In this document: positions 8,235 through 16,830 of the stretch, one piece after another
Layout of the letters: every line of letters begins with the position of its first letter
How positions within the stretch are numbered: position 1 is the stretch's first letter
NCBI RefSeq assembly: GCF_016025525.2
Contig: NZ_JACSGR010000001.1
Coordinates: 62,001-126,000 of the forward strand
Direction of reading: 5' to 3'
Source: Eikenella glucosivorans
GTDB taxonomy: Bacteria; Pseudomonadota; Gammaproteobacteria; Burkholderiales; Neisseriaceae
Length of the DNA stretch: 64,000 bases
Notes under the pieces: generated by a model
Told to the model about the DNA's origin: nothing
Databases searched by the model: none
What the model saw: only the letters and a program-made list of their open reading frames with translations
Position numbers and translations under genes: made by a program

Positions 8235-8274
8235 AAGCCGTCTGAAAGCAGGTTTCGTTGCCTTCAGACGGCTT
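8235..8274 (+). terminator. Neisseria-dialect DUS hairpin terminator
   Basis: AAGCCGTCTGAA (8235-8246) and TTCAGACGGCTT (8263-8274) form a perfect 12-bp stem, with a T-rich tail on the + strand. It closes the PH-domain gene and is the only terminator in the window built from the Neisseria DUS and not the Eikenella one. Confidence 0.85.
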
Positions 8275-8296
8275 ATTTTCACAGCAGCGGCAGGGC

Positions 8297-8974
8297 TTAG
8301 CTGCCCAGCTGCGTGGTTTTGTTCACAATAATCTCCACGCGGCGGTTTTGGGCGCGGCCTTCAGGATTGTCGCTGCCGTCGGGGTGGGTATTGGGCGCGA
8401 TGGGGCGGGTGGCGCCGAGGCCTTCGATTTGGTAGTTCTGGTGCAGGCCTTGCGCCTCAAACCAGCTTTTCACCGCCTGTGCGCGTGCCAGAGACAAACG
8501 CTGGTTGTAGGCATCGGAGCCTTTGCTGTCGGTATGGCCGGTGATCAGGATCAAGCCCTGCCCTTTGCGGCGGATCACATCGGCGGCTTTTTGCAGCTCG
8601 GCATCGGCTTCGGGCTTGAGATCGGCCTTGTCGAAATCAAACAGCACATCGGAAGACAGATTGATTTCGATGTTAAACCCGGTTTCAGTGCCGCTCAAAC
8701 CGCTGCCTTGCGCCGAGAGGCTGCTGCCTTGGGAAGACAAACTGCTGCCTTGAGAAGACAGGCCGCTGCCCTGAGCCGACAGGGCAGACGAGGCGGCAGC
8801 GGCAGGCGCTGCCTGTTCGGAAGCGGCAGCGGGCGGGGTTTGCTGCAAATCGGCCGCGCTGGCGGCAAGGGTTTGCCCCTGCTGCGGTTGCTGGTCGGCA
8901 GGAGTCGGCTCCTGCCCGCAGGCGCACAGGGCGGAAACGGCCGCCACACAGGCAAAGAAACGCAATGTTTTCAT
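8297..8974 (-). CDS. OmpA-family peptidoglycan-associated lipoprotein
   Basis: Outer-membrane lipoprotein anchoring the envelope to peptidoglycan. The signal peptide ends LCAC, with Cys19 as the likely lipidated residue. A Gln/Pro/Ala-rich linker contains four 7-residue repeats of the type LSxQGSx (residues 65-92; DNA 8699-8782, four 21-bp units). The C-terminal OmpA domain (about 105-220) has VLFDFDKADLKPEA, TGHTDSKGSDAYNQRLSLARA and GRAQNRRVEI, including the Asp and Arg that bind diaminopimelate. GGAG precedes the ATG. It lies 63 bp downstream of another lipoprotein gene and probably shares its transcript. It differs from Pal of the Tol system in its long repetitive linker. Confidence 0.88.
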   Translation of the reverse strand: MKTLRFFACVAAVSALCACGQEPTPADQQPQQGQTLAASAADLQQTPPAAASEQAAPAAAASSALSAQGSGLSSQGSSLSSQGSSLSAQGSGLSGTETGFNIEINLSSDVLFDFDKADLKPEADAELQKAADVIRRKGQGLILITGHTDSKGSDAYNQRLSLARAQAVKSWFEAQGLHQNYQIEGLGATRPIAPNTHPDGSDNPEGRAQNRRVEIIVNKTTQLGS

Positions 8975-9037
8975 AAAGCAAGCTCCTTCAGGGGCGGCGG
9001 GGCAGCGCTAGGCCGCCCATCTGCCGCCGGGTGGAAA

Positions 9038-9637
9038 TCAGCGGCTTACCGGCACCGAATCAAACGAGCCCGCACCGGGGAAATCGATGGTGATGGTGGG
9101 CGTTGTTTCGGCTGGGGCGGGGAATTTAAGCGCGATGATGACGGGAGAGCTGCTGCTGGAGGTTATTACACCGCTTCCACCGACAACAGGATCGGTCATA
9201 TATTTACCGTTTTCATCCTGCAACAGGCTGATGCGTTTGCTGGTGCTTTCGTCGATATAGGCAAAATCCGCAACCTGACCGCTGCGTATTGTTTTGAATT
9301 TATAGCCGCCATTTTCATTTTTAGGCGGTGTGTATATAAATTCAACATTGAGAATCTGACCGACTACTTTGGCTTTGGTTAAAGCCAGCGTGCCATCTTC
9401 AAATGGTTTGGACTGGATGGCCTGCGCGGCGGGATCCTGCTGCTGCGGGGCGGCGGCCGGCTCGCGGATCAGGCTGTTGCCGGAAGCGGGCTCGGGAGCG
9501 GGCGGCGCGGGATTGGGGTTGGGGAGTTGCGCCTGTTCCTGCGCCTGCGGCGGCGGGGTTGGCTCGGGATCTTTTTGGCAGGCGGCAAGCAGAGCCAAAG
9601 CAGACAACACAACAAGGGCAGATTGGGAAACACGCAT
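9038..9637 (-). CDS. Hypothetical lipoprotein
   Basis: I do not recognise the family. From the ATG at 9637 (GAGAGG upstream) it has 199 residues. The signal peptide ends LLAAC, with Cys20 lipidated. A Pro/Gln/Ala-rich linker follows (about 25-85). The rest is a beta-rich domain containing KVVGQILNVEFIYTPPKNE and a Ser-rich loop. An in-frame upstream start at 9748 would destroy the signal peptide, so I rejected it. It is the first gene of a two-gene unit with the OmpA-like lipoprotein. The linker-plus-globular layout suggests a surface or periplasmic envelope protein. Confidence 0.75.
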   Translation of the reverse strand: MRVSQSALVVLSALALLAACQKDPEPTPPPQAQEQAQLPNPNPAPPAPEPASGNSLIREPAAAPQQQDPAAQAIQSKPFEDGTLALTKAKVVGQILNVEFIYTPPKNENGGYKFKTIRSGQVADFAYIDESTSKRISLLQDENGKYMTDPVVGGSGVITSSSSSPVIIALKFPAPAETTPTITIDFPGAGSFDSVPVSR

Positions 9638-9942
9638 TTTGAATACCTCTCTAAGGTTGGATATTGCGGTGAAAATACGAACGGACTGCTGCCCGTGTAT
9701 ACCAAAAATCCCGATAAAATTCAAGCAGGCCGCAGCCGGTATGCGCATCTCGATTCATATATAAACAACAGCGTGCCCATGTTTGTGCTGCGCAGCAATT
9801 TCGTTTTATCGATATTTGTTTTTCAGGTAGCCTTTCAGTGTTTGGGGCTACCTGAAAACGCAAGCTTAAACGGAGCGGACCGATGTTTTGCCAAGCAAGG
9901 CGGCGTTTCTGCGAAACCAAAAATCAGCCGAAACTTTCAATC

Positions 9943-10386
9943 TCACGCCTTAGGCAAAAACCACGCCAACACCAAGGCCGCCGCCGCACCGCAGCCGGCC
10001 ACCTTGGCCACCGCCAGCCATGTTACCGCGTCGGCCTGCGGGAAATCCACCAGCACCACAAATGCGGCAAAGGCCGCCGTGATGGCCGCGCCGATCAAGG
10101 TCATCGCCGCCACGCCTGGTTTGTTGCGCCGCAAACCGAGCTGCGAGGCAGCCAGCCCGGTGAGCGCACCCGGCACGGCGCCGTAGAGGAAGCCCCACAG
10201 CAGCAGGCGCAACAGCAGGTAGGCACCGCCCGAGGGCCTTAGGTAGGCGACCAAGGGCAGCACGCCCACCACGCCGCCGAGCAGGCCGCAAATCAGCGCC
10301 ATGCGCCAGCGCCGCCATTCCGCGCCGAAGGCGGCCGCGCCGGTGGCTGGGTTTTGCCGTGAGGGAGCTTGAGTGGGGAGAGTCAT
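9943..10386 (-). CDS. Hypothetical inner-membrane protein
   Basis: 147 residues with about four hydrophobic segments (roughly 30-50, 57-75, 92-112 and 122-144), including GLLGGVVGVLPLVAYL and VLAWFLPKA at the C-terminus. AAGGAAA precedes the ATG at 10386. It has no recognised motif. It stands alone between two repeat-filled spacers, facing the lipoprotein pair downstream. The region 9638-9942 upstream of the lipoproteins holds only DUS and a repeat-module remnant. Confidence 0.6.
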   Translation of the reverse strand: MTLPTQAPSRQNPATGAAAFGAEWRRWRMALICGLLGGVVGVLPLVAYLRPSGGAYLLLRLLLWGFLYGAVPGALTGLAASQLGLRRNKPGVAAMTLIGAAITAAFAAFVVLVDFPQADAVTWLAVAKVAGCGAAAALVLAWFLPKA

Positions 10387-10834
10387 GTGTTTCCTTATCT
10401 TGGTTGGATTGATGCCGCATCAGCCATAGCGGGTTCACTTGGTTTCGCCATAGCTTGGTTCGTGTATCGGCAGCCGGCCACTAGGCTACCTGAAAATGAG
10501 GGCGGCGGATATGCTTTTGCAGCAATGCAGCTGCCGGACGCGGCAAAATTCCGTATGGGCATCCCGCCAATTTCGGCTCAAAACAAAAGGCTGGCAACCC
10601 AACCCTCGCTTGGCGGAAATTTCGGATAACACGGCCATCCTACCGCCCGCCGTTTTCAGCTCCGCAGAACCCGCCTTCCTCCGGCCACCGCGTTTAACTT
10701 TGTTGAAGCTGCGCTTTCAGGCAGCCGCCATGCGCTTGGCGCGTCCACACAAAAGGCTACCTGAAAATCCAAATAACGGTTTTAACGTTGTTGCGGCTGC
10801 ATTTTCAGGTAGCCTATTTTTGCTTCACGCCCGC
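10387..10834. other. Intergenic region without a supported gene
   Basis: About 450 bp. It holds eikDUS copies near 10484, 10754 and 10803 (the last reversed) and two fragments of the DUS module AAGTTAAAC/GAAGCTGCG near 10690-10725 and 10780-10815. Overlapping readings across it have atypical composition and no ribosome site, so I do not call a gene. Confidence 0.6.
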
Positions 10835-12256
10835 CTAGAATTTATAGGTGTATTGCAAGCCCAGGATGTGCGAATGGCTTTTGAACTTGGCCGAGCCGGT
10901 GGTGCGGCTGGACACGCAGGCCTGCGAGCCGGGGCCGGCAGCCGTGCCGCCGCACCAGCCGTTTACGTTGGCCGAAGTGTTTTTCACGTGCACGTAGCTG
11001 TAGGCCAGGCTCACGCTGTGCTGCGGCGTGAGGTCGTATTTGCCGCCGAGCGAGAACCAGATACGGTCGGCGTCGGGCAGCGTGCTCATGCGCGTGTCGG
11101 CGCCGCGCACCGGCGCTTGGTCGTAGGCCACGCCGAAGCGCAGTTGCAGCGGATTGGTGATTTGGTAAGAGGCGCCGAGGGAAACTTTGTAGGTGTTGCG
11201 CCACTGCGGCGTGAGGATGGTTTGGCTGCTGCGGGCCGGCGCGGCGGGGTTTTGCGGGTTGGCCACCACTTTCTGGTTTTCAAAATTCAGCTCCACGCGG
11301 TTGAAGCGCGAGTGGCGCGTCCAAGTGGCGTCACCGTAGAGCGACCAGCGCGGCGAAAGCTTATACATGCCGTGCAGCGACAGCGATTCGGGGGTGATGA
11401 TTTTCACGTGCGCCCCTTCGGAGGCGGCATAGCCGTTGGCGCGGATGGCGTTGGCCAGCGCGCCGCCCATCGGCGTTTAAAAAGCCGTGCCCACCAGTTT
11501 CCATTCGGCATCGCCGCTCAGGGTGTGATTCACTTTGGAGCGGTAGTTCACGCCCAGGCGCAGCGAATCGTTCACGTCCCACAGCCAGGCCAGGTTGTAG
11601 CCGAAGCCCCAATCGCTGCCTTCCACGCTGGCGTAGCCGTCGGCAAAGCCGTTGCGGCGCAGCGGCGGAAAGGCGCCGAAGTTGGCATATTGGCGCAGGT
11701 TGGCCGAGGTATGCTGCGCCACTAAGCCCACGGCCACGGAATGTTGGTCGTTGATTTTATAGGCCACGGTGGGCTGCACGGCGATGGTTTTCAGGCCCAG
11801 CTCGTTTAAGTTGTAGCGCAGCACGGAATCGTGCTGGTATTCGGTGCCCGAGCCGAAAGGCACGTACACGCCCAAGCCCAGCGCCACATCGTCGTTCAGG
11901 CGGTGCGACAGGTAGAAATGCGGCGCCAGCACCACATCTTGCGGGCGGATGTTGCCGGAAGCGGCGCCCTGCACGCGCTCGCTGCCGCCGGGATAGTAGG
12001 CTTCGGCGTTTTCATATTTCACGCTCGGCGCCACCAGGTTCACATTGATGCTGGCCTGCGTGCCGTCAAGCTTGGTGAGGCCGGCGGGGTTGTGGAACAG
12101 GGTGGAGGGGTCGATGGCTTCGGCGGAGGAGGCGTTGGCCGTGGCCTGGCTGCTCACAGACTGGGTGCCGAAATGATAGCCGGAAGCCCAGGCCGGCAGG
12201 CTGAAAGAGGCGGCCACAAGCAAGGCAAGACGGGTGAGGCGGTAAGTATTCATCAT
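10835..12256 (-). pseudogene. FadL/OmpP1-type outer-membrane porin interrupted by an in-frame stop
   Basis: Long-chain fatty-acid-type outer-membrane channel, close to the meningococcal NMB0088 protein as I recall it. The ATG is at 12256 or 12253, followed by a signal peptide ending PAWA and the family start SGYHFGTQSVSSQATANAS. The reading runs to TAA at 11479-11477. It then continues in the same frame (GTAF-stop-TPMGGALANAI) to the true C-terminus LQYTYKF at 10835. The whole would be about 472 residues, the usual length. There is no frameshift: one nonsense codon, in a surface-loop region, divides an otherwise intact gene. An ATG three codons after the stop could start only a fragment without a signal peptide. 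It may be a recent loss, a readthrough case or a sequencing error. Confidence 0.85.
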
Positions 12257-12705
12257 GATTCTGCTGTCAATAAAGCCGGTGTTGGCAGCCGGCGCAATAA
12301 ACGGTTCGTAACGGTTGGCTTCGTGAAAGCTTGCGTTTTGGCTTCGCGGAAACTGCGTTTTAGCTTCGCAGAAACTCACTTCGCTCGTTTTCAGGTAGCC
12401 TATATTTGGATGCGGCAACCGGCTACCTGAAAAGTTACACCATAACGTTGAGTAGCTATTCTACCGGAAGATTTGTCTAAAAATGAACTTTGCGGCATTT
12501 CTATGGCGCTTAGTAATGTTAGGATTGGTAAATTTCCAACAGTTTTCTGATTTGATATGAGCAATTTGTGCTATTTTGAAATATTACGCTCACAAATTGC
12601 TTTTAACAGACATGAAATTGCGCAGACGGCATGACTGTGCGCCTTCCGGCCAACCTGCCGAATTAGCCAAACCGTCGAACGGCAGGTGCCAAACGCTGCA
12701 AACGC
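12257..12705. other. AT-rich intergenic region upstream of the porin gene
   Basis: It contains a reverse-orientation repeat module (12331-12401) ending in a DUS, another DUS near 12421, and an AT-rich stretch at 12440-12610. Inside the AT-rich stretch, GCAATTTGTG (12561-12570) and CACAAATTGC (12591-12600) form a perfect inverted repeat followed by TTTT. I see no gene. The porin promoter probably lies here. Confidence 0.6.
12331..12401. repeat. DUS-framed modular repeat, reverse copy
   Basis: On the + strand it reads TTGGCTTCGCGGAAACTGC, GTTTTAGCTTCGCAGAAAC, then TTCAGGTAGCCT. These are two copies of the GTTTCTGCGAAGCTAAAAC block in reverse, closed by a DUS. Confidence 0.7.
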
Positions 12706-12737
12706 AAAAATCCCCTTGGCTTCACCAAGGGGATTTT
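12706..12737 (-). terminator. Intrinsic terminator of the initiator tRNA
   Basis: The perfect stem AATCCCCTTGG / CCAAGGGGATT around a 5-nt loop is followed on the minus strand by a T run. It begins seven bases after the tRNA 3' end. Confidence 0.92.
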
Positions 12738-12743
12738 AAAATT

Positions 12744-12820
<77 letters not shown>

Positions 12821-12833
12821 TCAGGGAAGGCGG

Positions 12834-12862
12834 AATATACGCGCTTGGATGGGGCTTGTCAA
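12834..12862 (-). promoter_or_regulatory. Sigma-70 promoter of tRNA-fMet
   Basis: On the minus strand TTGACA (12862-12857), a 17-bp spacer and TATATT (12839-12834) give a near-perfect promoter. A GC-rich stretch follows before the tRNA, as in stringently controlled stable-RNA promoters. Confidence 0.9.
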
Positions 12863-12863
12863 G

Positions 12864-12900
12864 TTTTCAGGTAGCCTGTTTGCGTGAGGCTACCTGAAAA
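12864..12900. terminator. DUS hairpin downstream of yhbY
   Basis: TTTTCAGGTAGCCT (12864-12877) pairs with AGGCTACCTGAAAA (12887-12900) across nine bases. It lies between the yhbY stop and the tRNA promoter and could stop yhbY transcripts from entering the tRNA. Confidence 0.7.
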
Positions 12901-12932
12901 TTTCTGCCAAACCAAATCATTGCCGGCAGAAT

Positions 12933-13223
12933 TTATTTGTCTTCCTTATCGGGAATCGGCCGCCACAGCACCAGCTGCTTGCCGATGTGCTGCACCAACT
13001 CGGCGCCGGTGGCGGCACACAATGCTTCGGCGATGGCAATCCGTTCCTGCCTGTCGTCTCCGGCCACCTGCACTTTAATCAGCCCGCGCGCGGTGAGGCG
13101 GGTGTCGGTTTCTTTGACCACGGCCTCGGTCAGCCCTTGCTTGCCGATAAGTACGGTGGGGCGCAGTTGGTGTGCTTGTTGTTTGAAACGGCGGATGTCT
13201 TCGGTGCTGAGTGGTGAGGGCAT
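12933..13223 (-). CDS. yhbY: YhbY ribosome-assembly RNA-binding protein
   Basis: Small CRS1-YhbY (CRM) domain protein that associates with pre-50S ribosomes. Its 96 residues match the family. The conserved RPTVLIGKQGLTEAV lies at about 21-35 and supplies the GKxG RNA-binding loop; LIKVQVAG and the C-terminal IGKQLVLWRP complete the fold. It stands alone. Two DUS enclose the upstream spacer at 13263-13323, which also holds the CAGCTTCAACGAAGTTAAAA repeat module. Confidence 0.92.
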   Translation of the reverse strand: MPSPLSTEDIRRFKQQAHQLRPTVLIGKQGLTEAVVKETDTRLTARGLIKVQVAGDDRQERIAIAEALCAATGAELVQHIGKQLVLWRPIPDKEDK

Positions 13224-13340
13224 GGTGTTGGTCTGTGTTGGGGTTGTTGGATTGGGCGGAACAGGCTACCTGAAAGCGCAGCTTCAACGAAGTTAAAACG
13301 AGTGGAGCAAGTTTTCAGGTAGCCTGCATGGGAGAAACGC

Positions 13341-13964
13341 TTAACCGGCCACGCTGTCGAAGCGGCGGGCGGCCTCATCCCAGTTCACCACGTGCCAGAA
13401 GGCTTTGATGTAGTCGGGGCGGCGGTTTTGGTATTTCAGATAGTAGGCGTGTTCCCACACATCCAAGCCGATGATCGGGAAGCCGGAGGCGCCGGCTACG
13501 GCCTGACCCATCAGCGGGGAATCTTGGTTGGCGGTGGAAACGACTTTGAGTTTGCCGTTTTCATACACCAGCCAGGCCCAACCGGAGCCGAAGCGGCTGG
13601 CGGCGGCTTTTTCAAACTCGGCCTGGAAGGCTTCCACGCTGCCGAAATCACGCTCGATGGCGGCTTTGAGCTTGCCTTGCAGGGTGGTGCCGGTTTTCAG
13701 GATCTGCCAAAACAGGCTGTGGTTGGCATGGCCGCCGGCGTTGTTGCGCAGGGGGGTGCGCAGGTTTTCGGGCAGCTCGGCGAGGCGGGAAATCAGTTCT
13801 TCGGCAGGAAGGCTGACCCACTCGGGCAGGTTGGCGAGCACGGCGTTGGCGTTGTTTACATAGGCCTGGTGGTGTTTGCTGTGGTGGATTTCCATGGTTT
13901 GCGCGTCGAAATGCGGCTCGAGCGCGTCATAAGCATAAGGCAGGGCGGGCAGTTGGTAAGACAT
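13341..13964 (-). CDS. sodA: Superoxide dismutase, manganese type
   Basis: Cytoplasmic enzyme that dismutes superoxide to peroxide and oxygen. From the ATG at 13964 (AAGGAAA upstream) it has 207 residues. The ligand-bearing motifs are present: HHSK region, NHSLFW, and DVWEHAYY with Asp and His. Two features mark the Mn class: [10 protein letters not shown] (Gly where Fe enzymes carry the outer-sphere Gln) and ANQDSPLMG (Gln on the C-terminal domain). The sequence is very close to Escherichia coli SodA. Neisseria species are usually described as having the Fe-type SodB, so this assignment is worth noting. A promoter is visible upstream. Confidence 0.93.
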   Translation of the reverse strand: MSYQLPALPYAYDALEPHFDAQTMEIHHSKHHQAYVNNANAVLANLPEWVSLPAEELISRLAELPENLRTPLRNNAGGHANHSLFWQILKTGTTLQGKLKAAIERDFGSVEAFQAEFEKAAASRFGSGWAWLVYENGKLKVVSTANQDSPLMGQAVAGASGFPIIGLDVWEHAYYLKYQNRRPDYIKAFWHVVNWDEAARRFDSVAG

Positions 13965-14002
13965 GATGGTTTCCTTTTTCAGATGTGGTTTTCGAGCGGG
14001 CA

Positions 14003-14031
14003 ATGATAAGTTTTATCCATTGGCAATTCAA
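14003..14031 (-). promoter_or_regulatory. Probable sodA promoter
   Basis: On the minus strand TTGAAT (14031-14026), 17 bp, then TATCAT (14008-14003). It ends about 39 bp before the sodA ATG. No Fur box was clearly seen. Confidence 0.6.
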
Positions 14032-14174
14032 GGGTTTTTTTGCTATCGCCCCGGTTGGGATAATTTTGGCTGTGCCCAAGCCTGTGCTTTTTTCAGGTAG
14101 CCTTTGAGGCGCGGCCAAGCGGCCATATCGGCTCCCGCCCACTTCCTTGTATGGAAAAGAAATACCGTCGGCGT

Positions 14175-14180
14175 TATAAT
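14175..14180 (+). promoter_or_regulatory. Probable -10 box for typA
   Basis: A perfect TATAAT lies 46 bp before the typA start. No good -35 is visible at 16-18 bp, so this is a weak call based on one hexamer and position. Confidence 0.4.
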
Positions 14181-14226
14181 GCGCGGTTTCCAAAATATTT
14201 TCCGCACCCTGCGGCACAAAGCAAAC

Positions 14227-16038
14227 ATGAAACCTATCCGCAACATCGCCATCATCGCCCACGTCGATCACGGCAAAACCACGCTCGTAGACCAACTCCT
14301 GCGCCAATCCGGCACCTTCCGCGCCAACCAGCATGTGGACGAGCGCGTGATGGACAGCAACGATCTCGAAAAAGAACGCGGCATCACCATCCTCGCCAAA
14401 AACACCGCCATCGAATACGAAGGCTACCACATCAATATTGTAGACACCCCCGGCCACGCCGACTTCGGCGGCGAAGTGGAGCGTGTGCTCGGCATGGTCG
14501 ATTGCGTGCTGCTCTTGGTGGATGCCCAAGAAGGCCCGATGCCGCAAACCCGCTTCGTCACCAAAAAAGCGCTGGCGCTCGGCCTGAAGCCCATCGTGGT
14601 GATCAACAAAATCGACAAGCCCACCGCCCGCGCCAGCTGGGTGATCGACCAAACTTTTGATTTGTTCGACAACCTCGGCGCCAGCGAAGAACAGCTCGAC
14701 TTCCCCATCGTGTATGCCTCCGGCCTTTCCGGCTTCGCCAAGCTGCACGAAGAAGACGAGAGCAGCGATATGCGCCCCCTGTTTGAAACCATCCTCAAAT
14801 ACACCCCGCCGCCTTCCGGCAGCCCCGACGCACCACTGCAACTGCAGATTTCCCAACTCGATTACGACAACTACACCGGCCGCCTCGGCATCGGCCGCAT
14901 CCTCAACGGCAAAATCCGCCCCGGCCAAACCGTGGCCGTGATGAACCACGACAAACAAATCGCCCAAGGCCGCATCAACCAGCTACTCGGTTTCAGCGGG
15001 CTGGAGCGCGTGCCGCAGCAGGAAGCCGAAGCCGGCGACATCGTGCTGATTTCCGGCATCGACGAAATCGGCATCGGCGTGACCATCTGCGACAAAGACA
15101 ACCCCATCGGCCTGCCCATGCTCAGCGTGGACGAGCCCACCCTCACCATGGATTTCATGGTGAACACCAGCCCGCTGGCCGGCACCGAAGGCAAGTTCGT
15201 CACCAGCCGCCAAATCCGCGACCGCCTGCAACGCGAGCTGCTCACCAATGTGGCCCTGCGCGTGGAAGACACCGCCGATGCCGACGTGTTCCGCGTGTCC
15301 GGCCGCGGCGAGCTGCACCTGACGATTTTGCTGGAAAACATGCGCCGCGAAGGTTATGAGTTGGCCGTGGGCAAACCGCGCGTGGTGTACCGCGACATCG
15401 ACGGGCAAAAATGCGAGCCGTATGAAAACCTCACCGTAGACGTACCCGACGACAACCAAGGCGCGGTGATGGAAGAACTCGGCCGCCGCCGCGGCGAGCT
15501 CACCAATATGGAAAGCGACGGCCACGGCCGCACCCGCCTCGAATACCACATCCCCGCCCGCGGCCTGATCGGCTTCCAAGGCGAATTCATGACCCTCACG
15601 CGCGGTGTCGGCCTGATGAGCCACGTGTTCGACGACTACGCCCCCGTGAAGCCCGACATGCCCGGCCGCCACAACGGCGTGCTGGTTTCCCAAGAGCAAG
15701 GCGAAGCCGTGGCTTATGCCCTGTGGAACCTGGAAGAGCGCGGCCGCATGTTCGTGTCGCCCAACGACAAGATTTACGAAGGCATGATCATCGGCATCCA
15801 CAGCCGCGACAACGACCTGGTGGTGAACCCGCTCAAGGGTAAAAAGCTCACCAACGTGCGCGCCAGCGGAACGGACGAAGCCGTGCGCCTCACCACGCCG
15901 ATTAAGCTCACGCTGGAAAGCGCGGTGGAGTTTATCGACGACGACGAACTGGTGGAAATCACCCCCAAATCCATCCGCCTGCGCAAACGCTACCTGAGCG
16001 AGCTCGAACGCCGCCGCCATTTTAAAAAGCTGGATTAA
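14227..16038 (+). CDS. typA: TypA/BipA translational GTPase
   Basis: Ribosome-binding GTPase of the elongation-factor family, used in 50S assembly at low temperature and in stress. From the ATG at 14227 it has 603 residues, the normal length. The G1 motif AHVDHGKTT is at about 10-18, [10 protein letters not shown] is G3 and NKIDKP is G4. EF-G-like domains III and V and the BipA-specific C-terminus ([15 protein letters not shown], then [13 protein letters not shown]) follow. Upstream in-frame codons to 14104 lie in the promoter region and are not used. A DUS-framed repeat follows at 16076. Confidence 0.96.
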   Translation: MKPIRNIAIIAHVDHGKTTLVDQLLRQSGTFRANQHVDERVMDSNDLEKERGITILAKNTAIEYEGYHINIVDTPGHADFGGEVERVLGMVDCVLLLVDAQEGPMPQTRFVTKKALALGLKPIVVINKIDKPTARASWVIDQTFDLFDNLGASEEQLDFPIVYASGLSGFAKLHEEDESSDMRPLFETILKYTPPPSGSPDAPLQLQISQLDYDNYTGRLGIGRILNGKIRPGQTVAVMNHDKQIAQGRINQLLGFSGLERVPQQEAEAGDIVLISGIDEIGIGVTICDKDNPIGLPMLSVDEPTLTMDFMVNTSPLAGTEGKFVTSRQIRDRLQRELLTNVALRVEDTADADVFRVSGRGELHLTILLENMRREGYELAVGKPRVVYRDIDGQKCEPYENLTVDVPDDNQGAVMEELGRRRGELTNMESDGHGRTRLEYHIPARGLIGFQGEFMTLTRGVGLMSHVFDDYAPVKPDMPGRHNGVLVSQEQGEAVAYALWNLEERGRMFVSPNDKIYEGMIIGIHSRDNDLVVNPLKGKKLTNVRASGTDEAVRLTTPIKLTLESAVEFIDDDELVEITPKSIRLRKRYLSELERRRHFKKLD

Positions 16039-16075
16039 GGCCAACAAAAACGGCTGCACACGCCAAGCCGGCAAA

Positions 16076-16158
16076 AGGCTACCTGAAAACGATGTGTTGC
16101 GAAGCAAGGCTGAGTTTCTGCAAAGCTAAAAACCGCCACATCATTTTTCAGGTAGCCT
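16076..16158. repeat. DUS-framed modular repeat downstream of typA
   Basis: AGGCTACCTGAA opens and TTCAGGTAGCCT closes the element. Inside are GATGTGTTGCGAAGCAAGGC and GAGTTTCTGCAAAGCTAAAA. The terminal DUS are complementary, so it could also act as a large hairpin terminator for typA. Confidence 0.8.
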
Positions 16159-16222
16159 TTCCAATCGGCAGCCGGCAATCCCACATATCTCCAACCAGCT
16201 ATTCTCCACGAAAGATACCCCC

Positions 16223-16609
16223 ATGACCTTCGCCTACTGGAGCGTCCTCATCGCCGCCCTGATGCCCCTATTCTGCGCCGCCTACGCCAAAAAAGCCGGC
16301 GGCTTCCACTTTGACCGCGACAACGGCAACCCGCGCGGCTTCCTCGCCCACACCACCGGCCTGGCTGCCCGCGCCAACGCCGCCCAGCAAAACGGTTTTG
16401 AAGCCTTCGCCCCCTTTGCCGCCGCCGTCATCATCGCCCACAGCACTGGCAACGCCGCGCAAGCCACCATCAACTTTTGGGCCGCCGCCTTCCTCCTCTG
16501 CCGCGCCGCCTTCATCTATTGCTATCTGAAAGACAAAGCCCGCCAGCGCTCCCTGGCCTGGCTGGGCGGCTTCGCCTGCATTCTTGCCCTGTTTGTTGCA
16601 GCGGCGTGA
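16223..16609 (+). CDS. MAPEG-family membrane protein
   Basis: Membrane-associated protein of the eicosanoid/glutathione (microsomal glutathione transferase-like) family. It has 128 residues and four hydrophobic segments, with the family signature RANAAQQNGFEAFAPF at about 50-65, where Arg-Asn-x-x-x-Asn-x-x-Glu contacts glutathione in studied members. It stands alone between two DUS-framed repeats. Substrate is unknown; bacterial members are mostly uncharacterised. Confidence 0.85.
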   Translation: MTFAYWSVLIAALMPLFCAAYAKKAGGFHFDRDNGNPRGFLAHTTGLAARANAAQQNGFEAFAPFAAAVIIAHSTGNAAQATINFWAAAFLLCRAAFIYCYLKDKARQRSLAWLGGFACILALFVAAA

Positions 16610-16639
16610 TTCCGGTTTCACAGCCTGCCCTCCCTAAAA

Positions 16640-16743
16640 AGGCTACCTGAAAGCGCAGCCTCAACGAAGTGGACTGATGTCTTACGAAGCAAGGCTGAGT
16701 TTCTGCAAAGCCAAAATTTGCCGCATTATTTTTCAGGTAGCCT
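16640..16743. repeat. DUS-framed modular repeat, long form
   Basis: The fullest copy: DUS, then CGCAGCCTCAACGAAGTGGA, then GATGTCTTACGAAGCAAGGC, then GAGTTTCTGCAAAGCCAAAA, and a closing reverse DUS. It shows that the family has at least three internal modules in fixed order. Confidence 0.8.
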
Positions 16744-16830
16744 TTTCTTCATTCCCCCAAGCCAAGCCTATGCCCACCGCAGAATCGGCTATAATGCCGC
16801 CGTTTCCAACCCTACCCACAGGCAGGCATC

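Noticed and set aside
8258..9382. A 374-codon plus-strand reading across the two lipoprotein genes
   Set aside because: Composition is the complement of the OmpA and lipoprotein genes; the minus-strand products have signal peptides and domains.
10835..11470. The second half of the porin as an independent gene starting at 11470
   Set aside because: It is in the same frame as the upstream half, lacks a signal peptide, and continues the family alignment without a break; one nonsense codon explains it.
10496..11725. A 409-codon plus-strand reading through the spacer and the porin gene
   Set aside because: It is antisense to a clear porin and runs through DUS in the spacer without a ribosome site.
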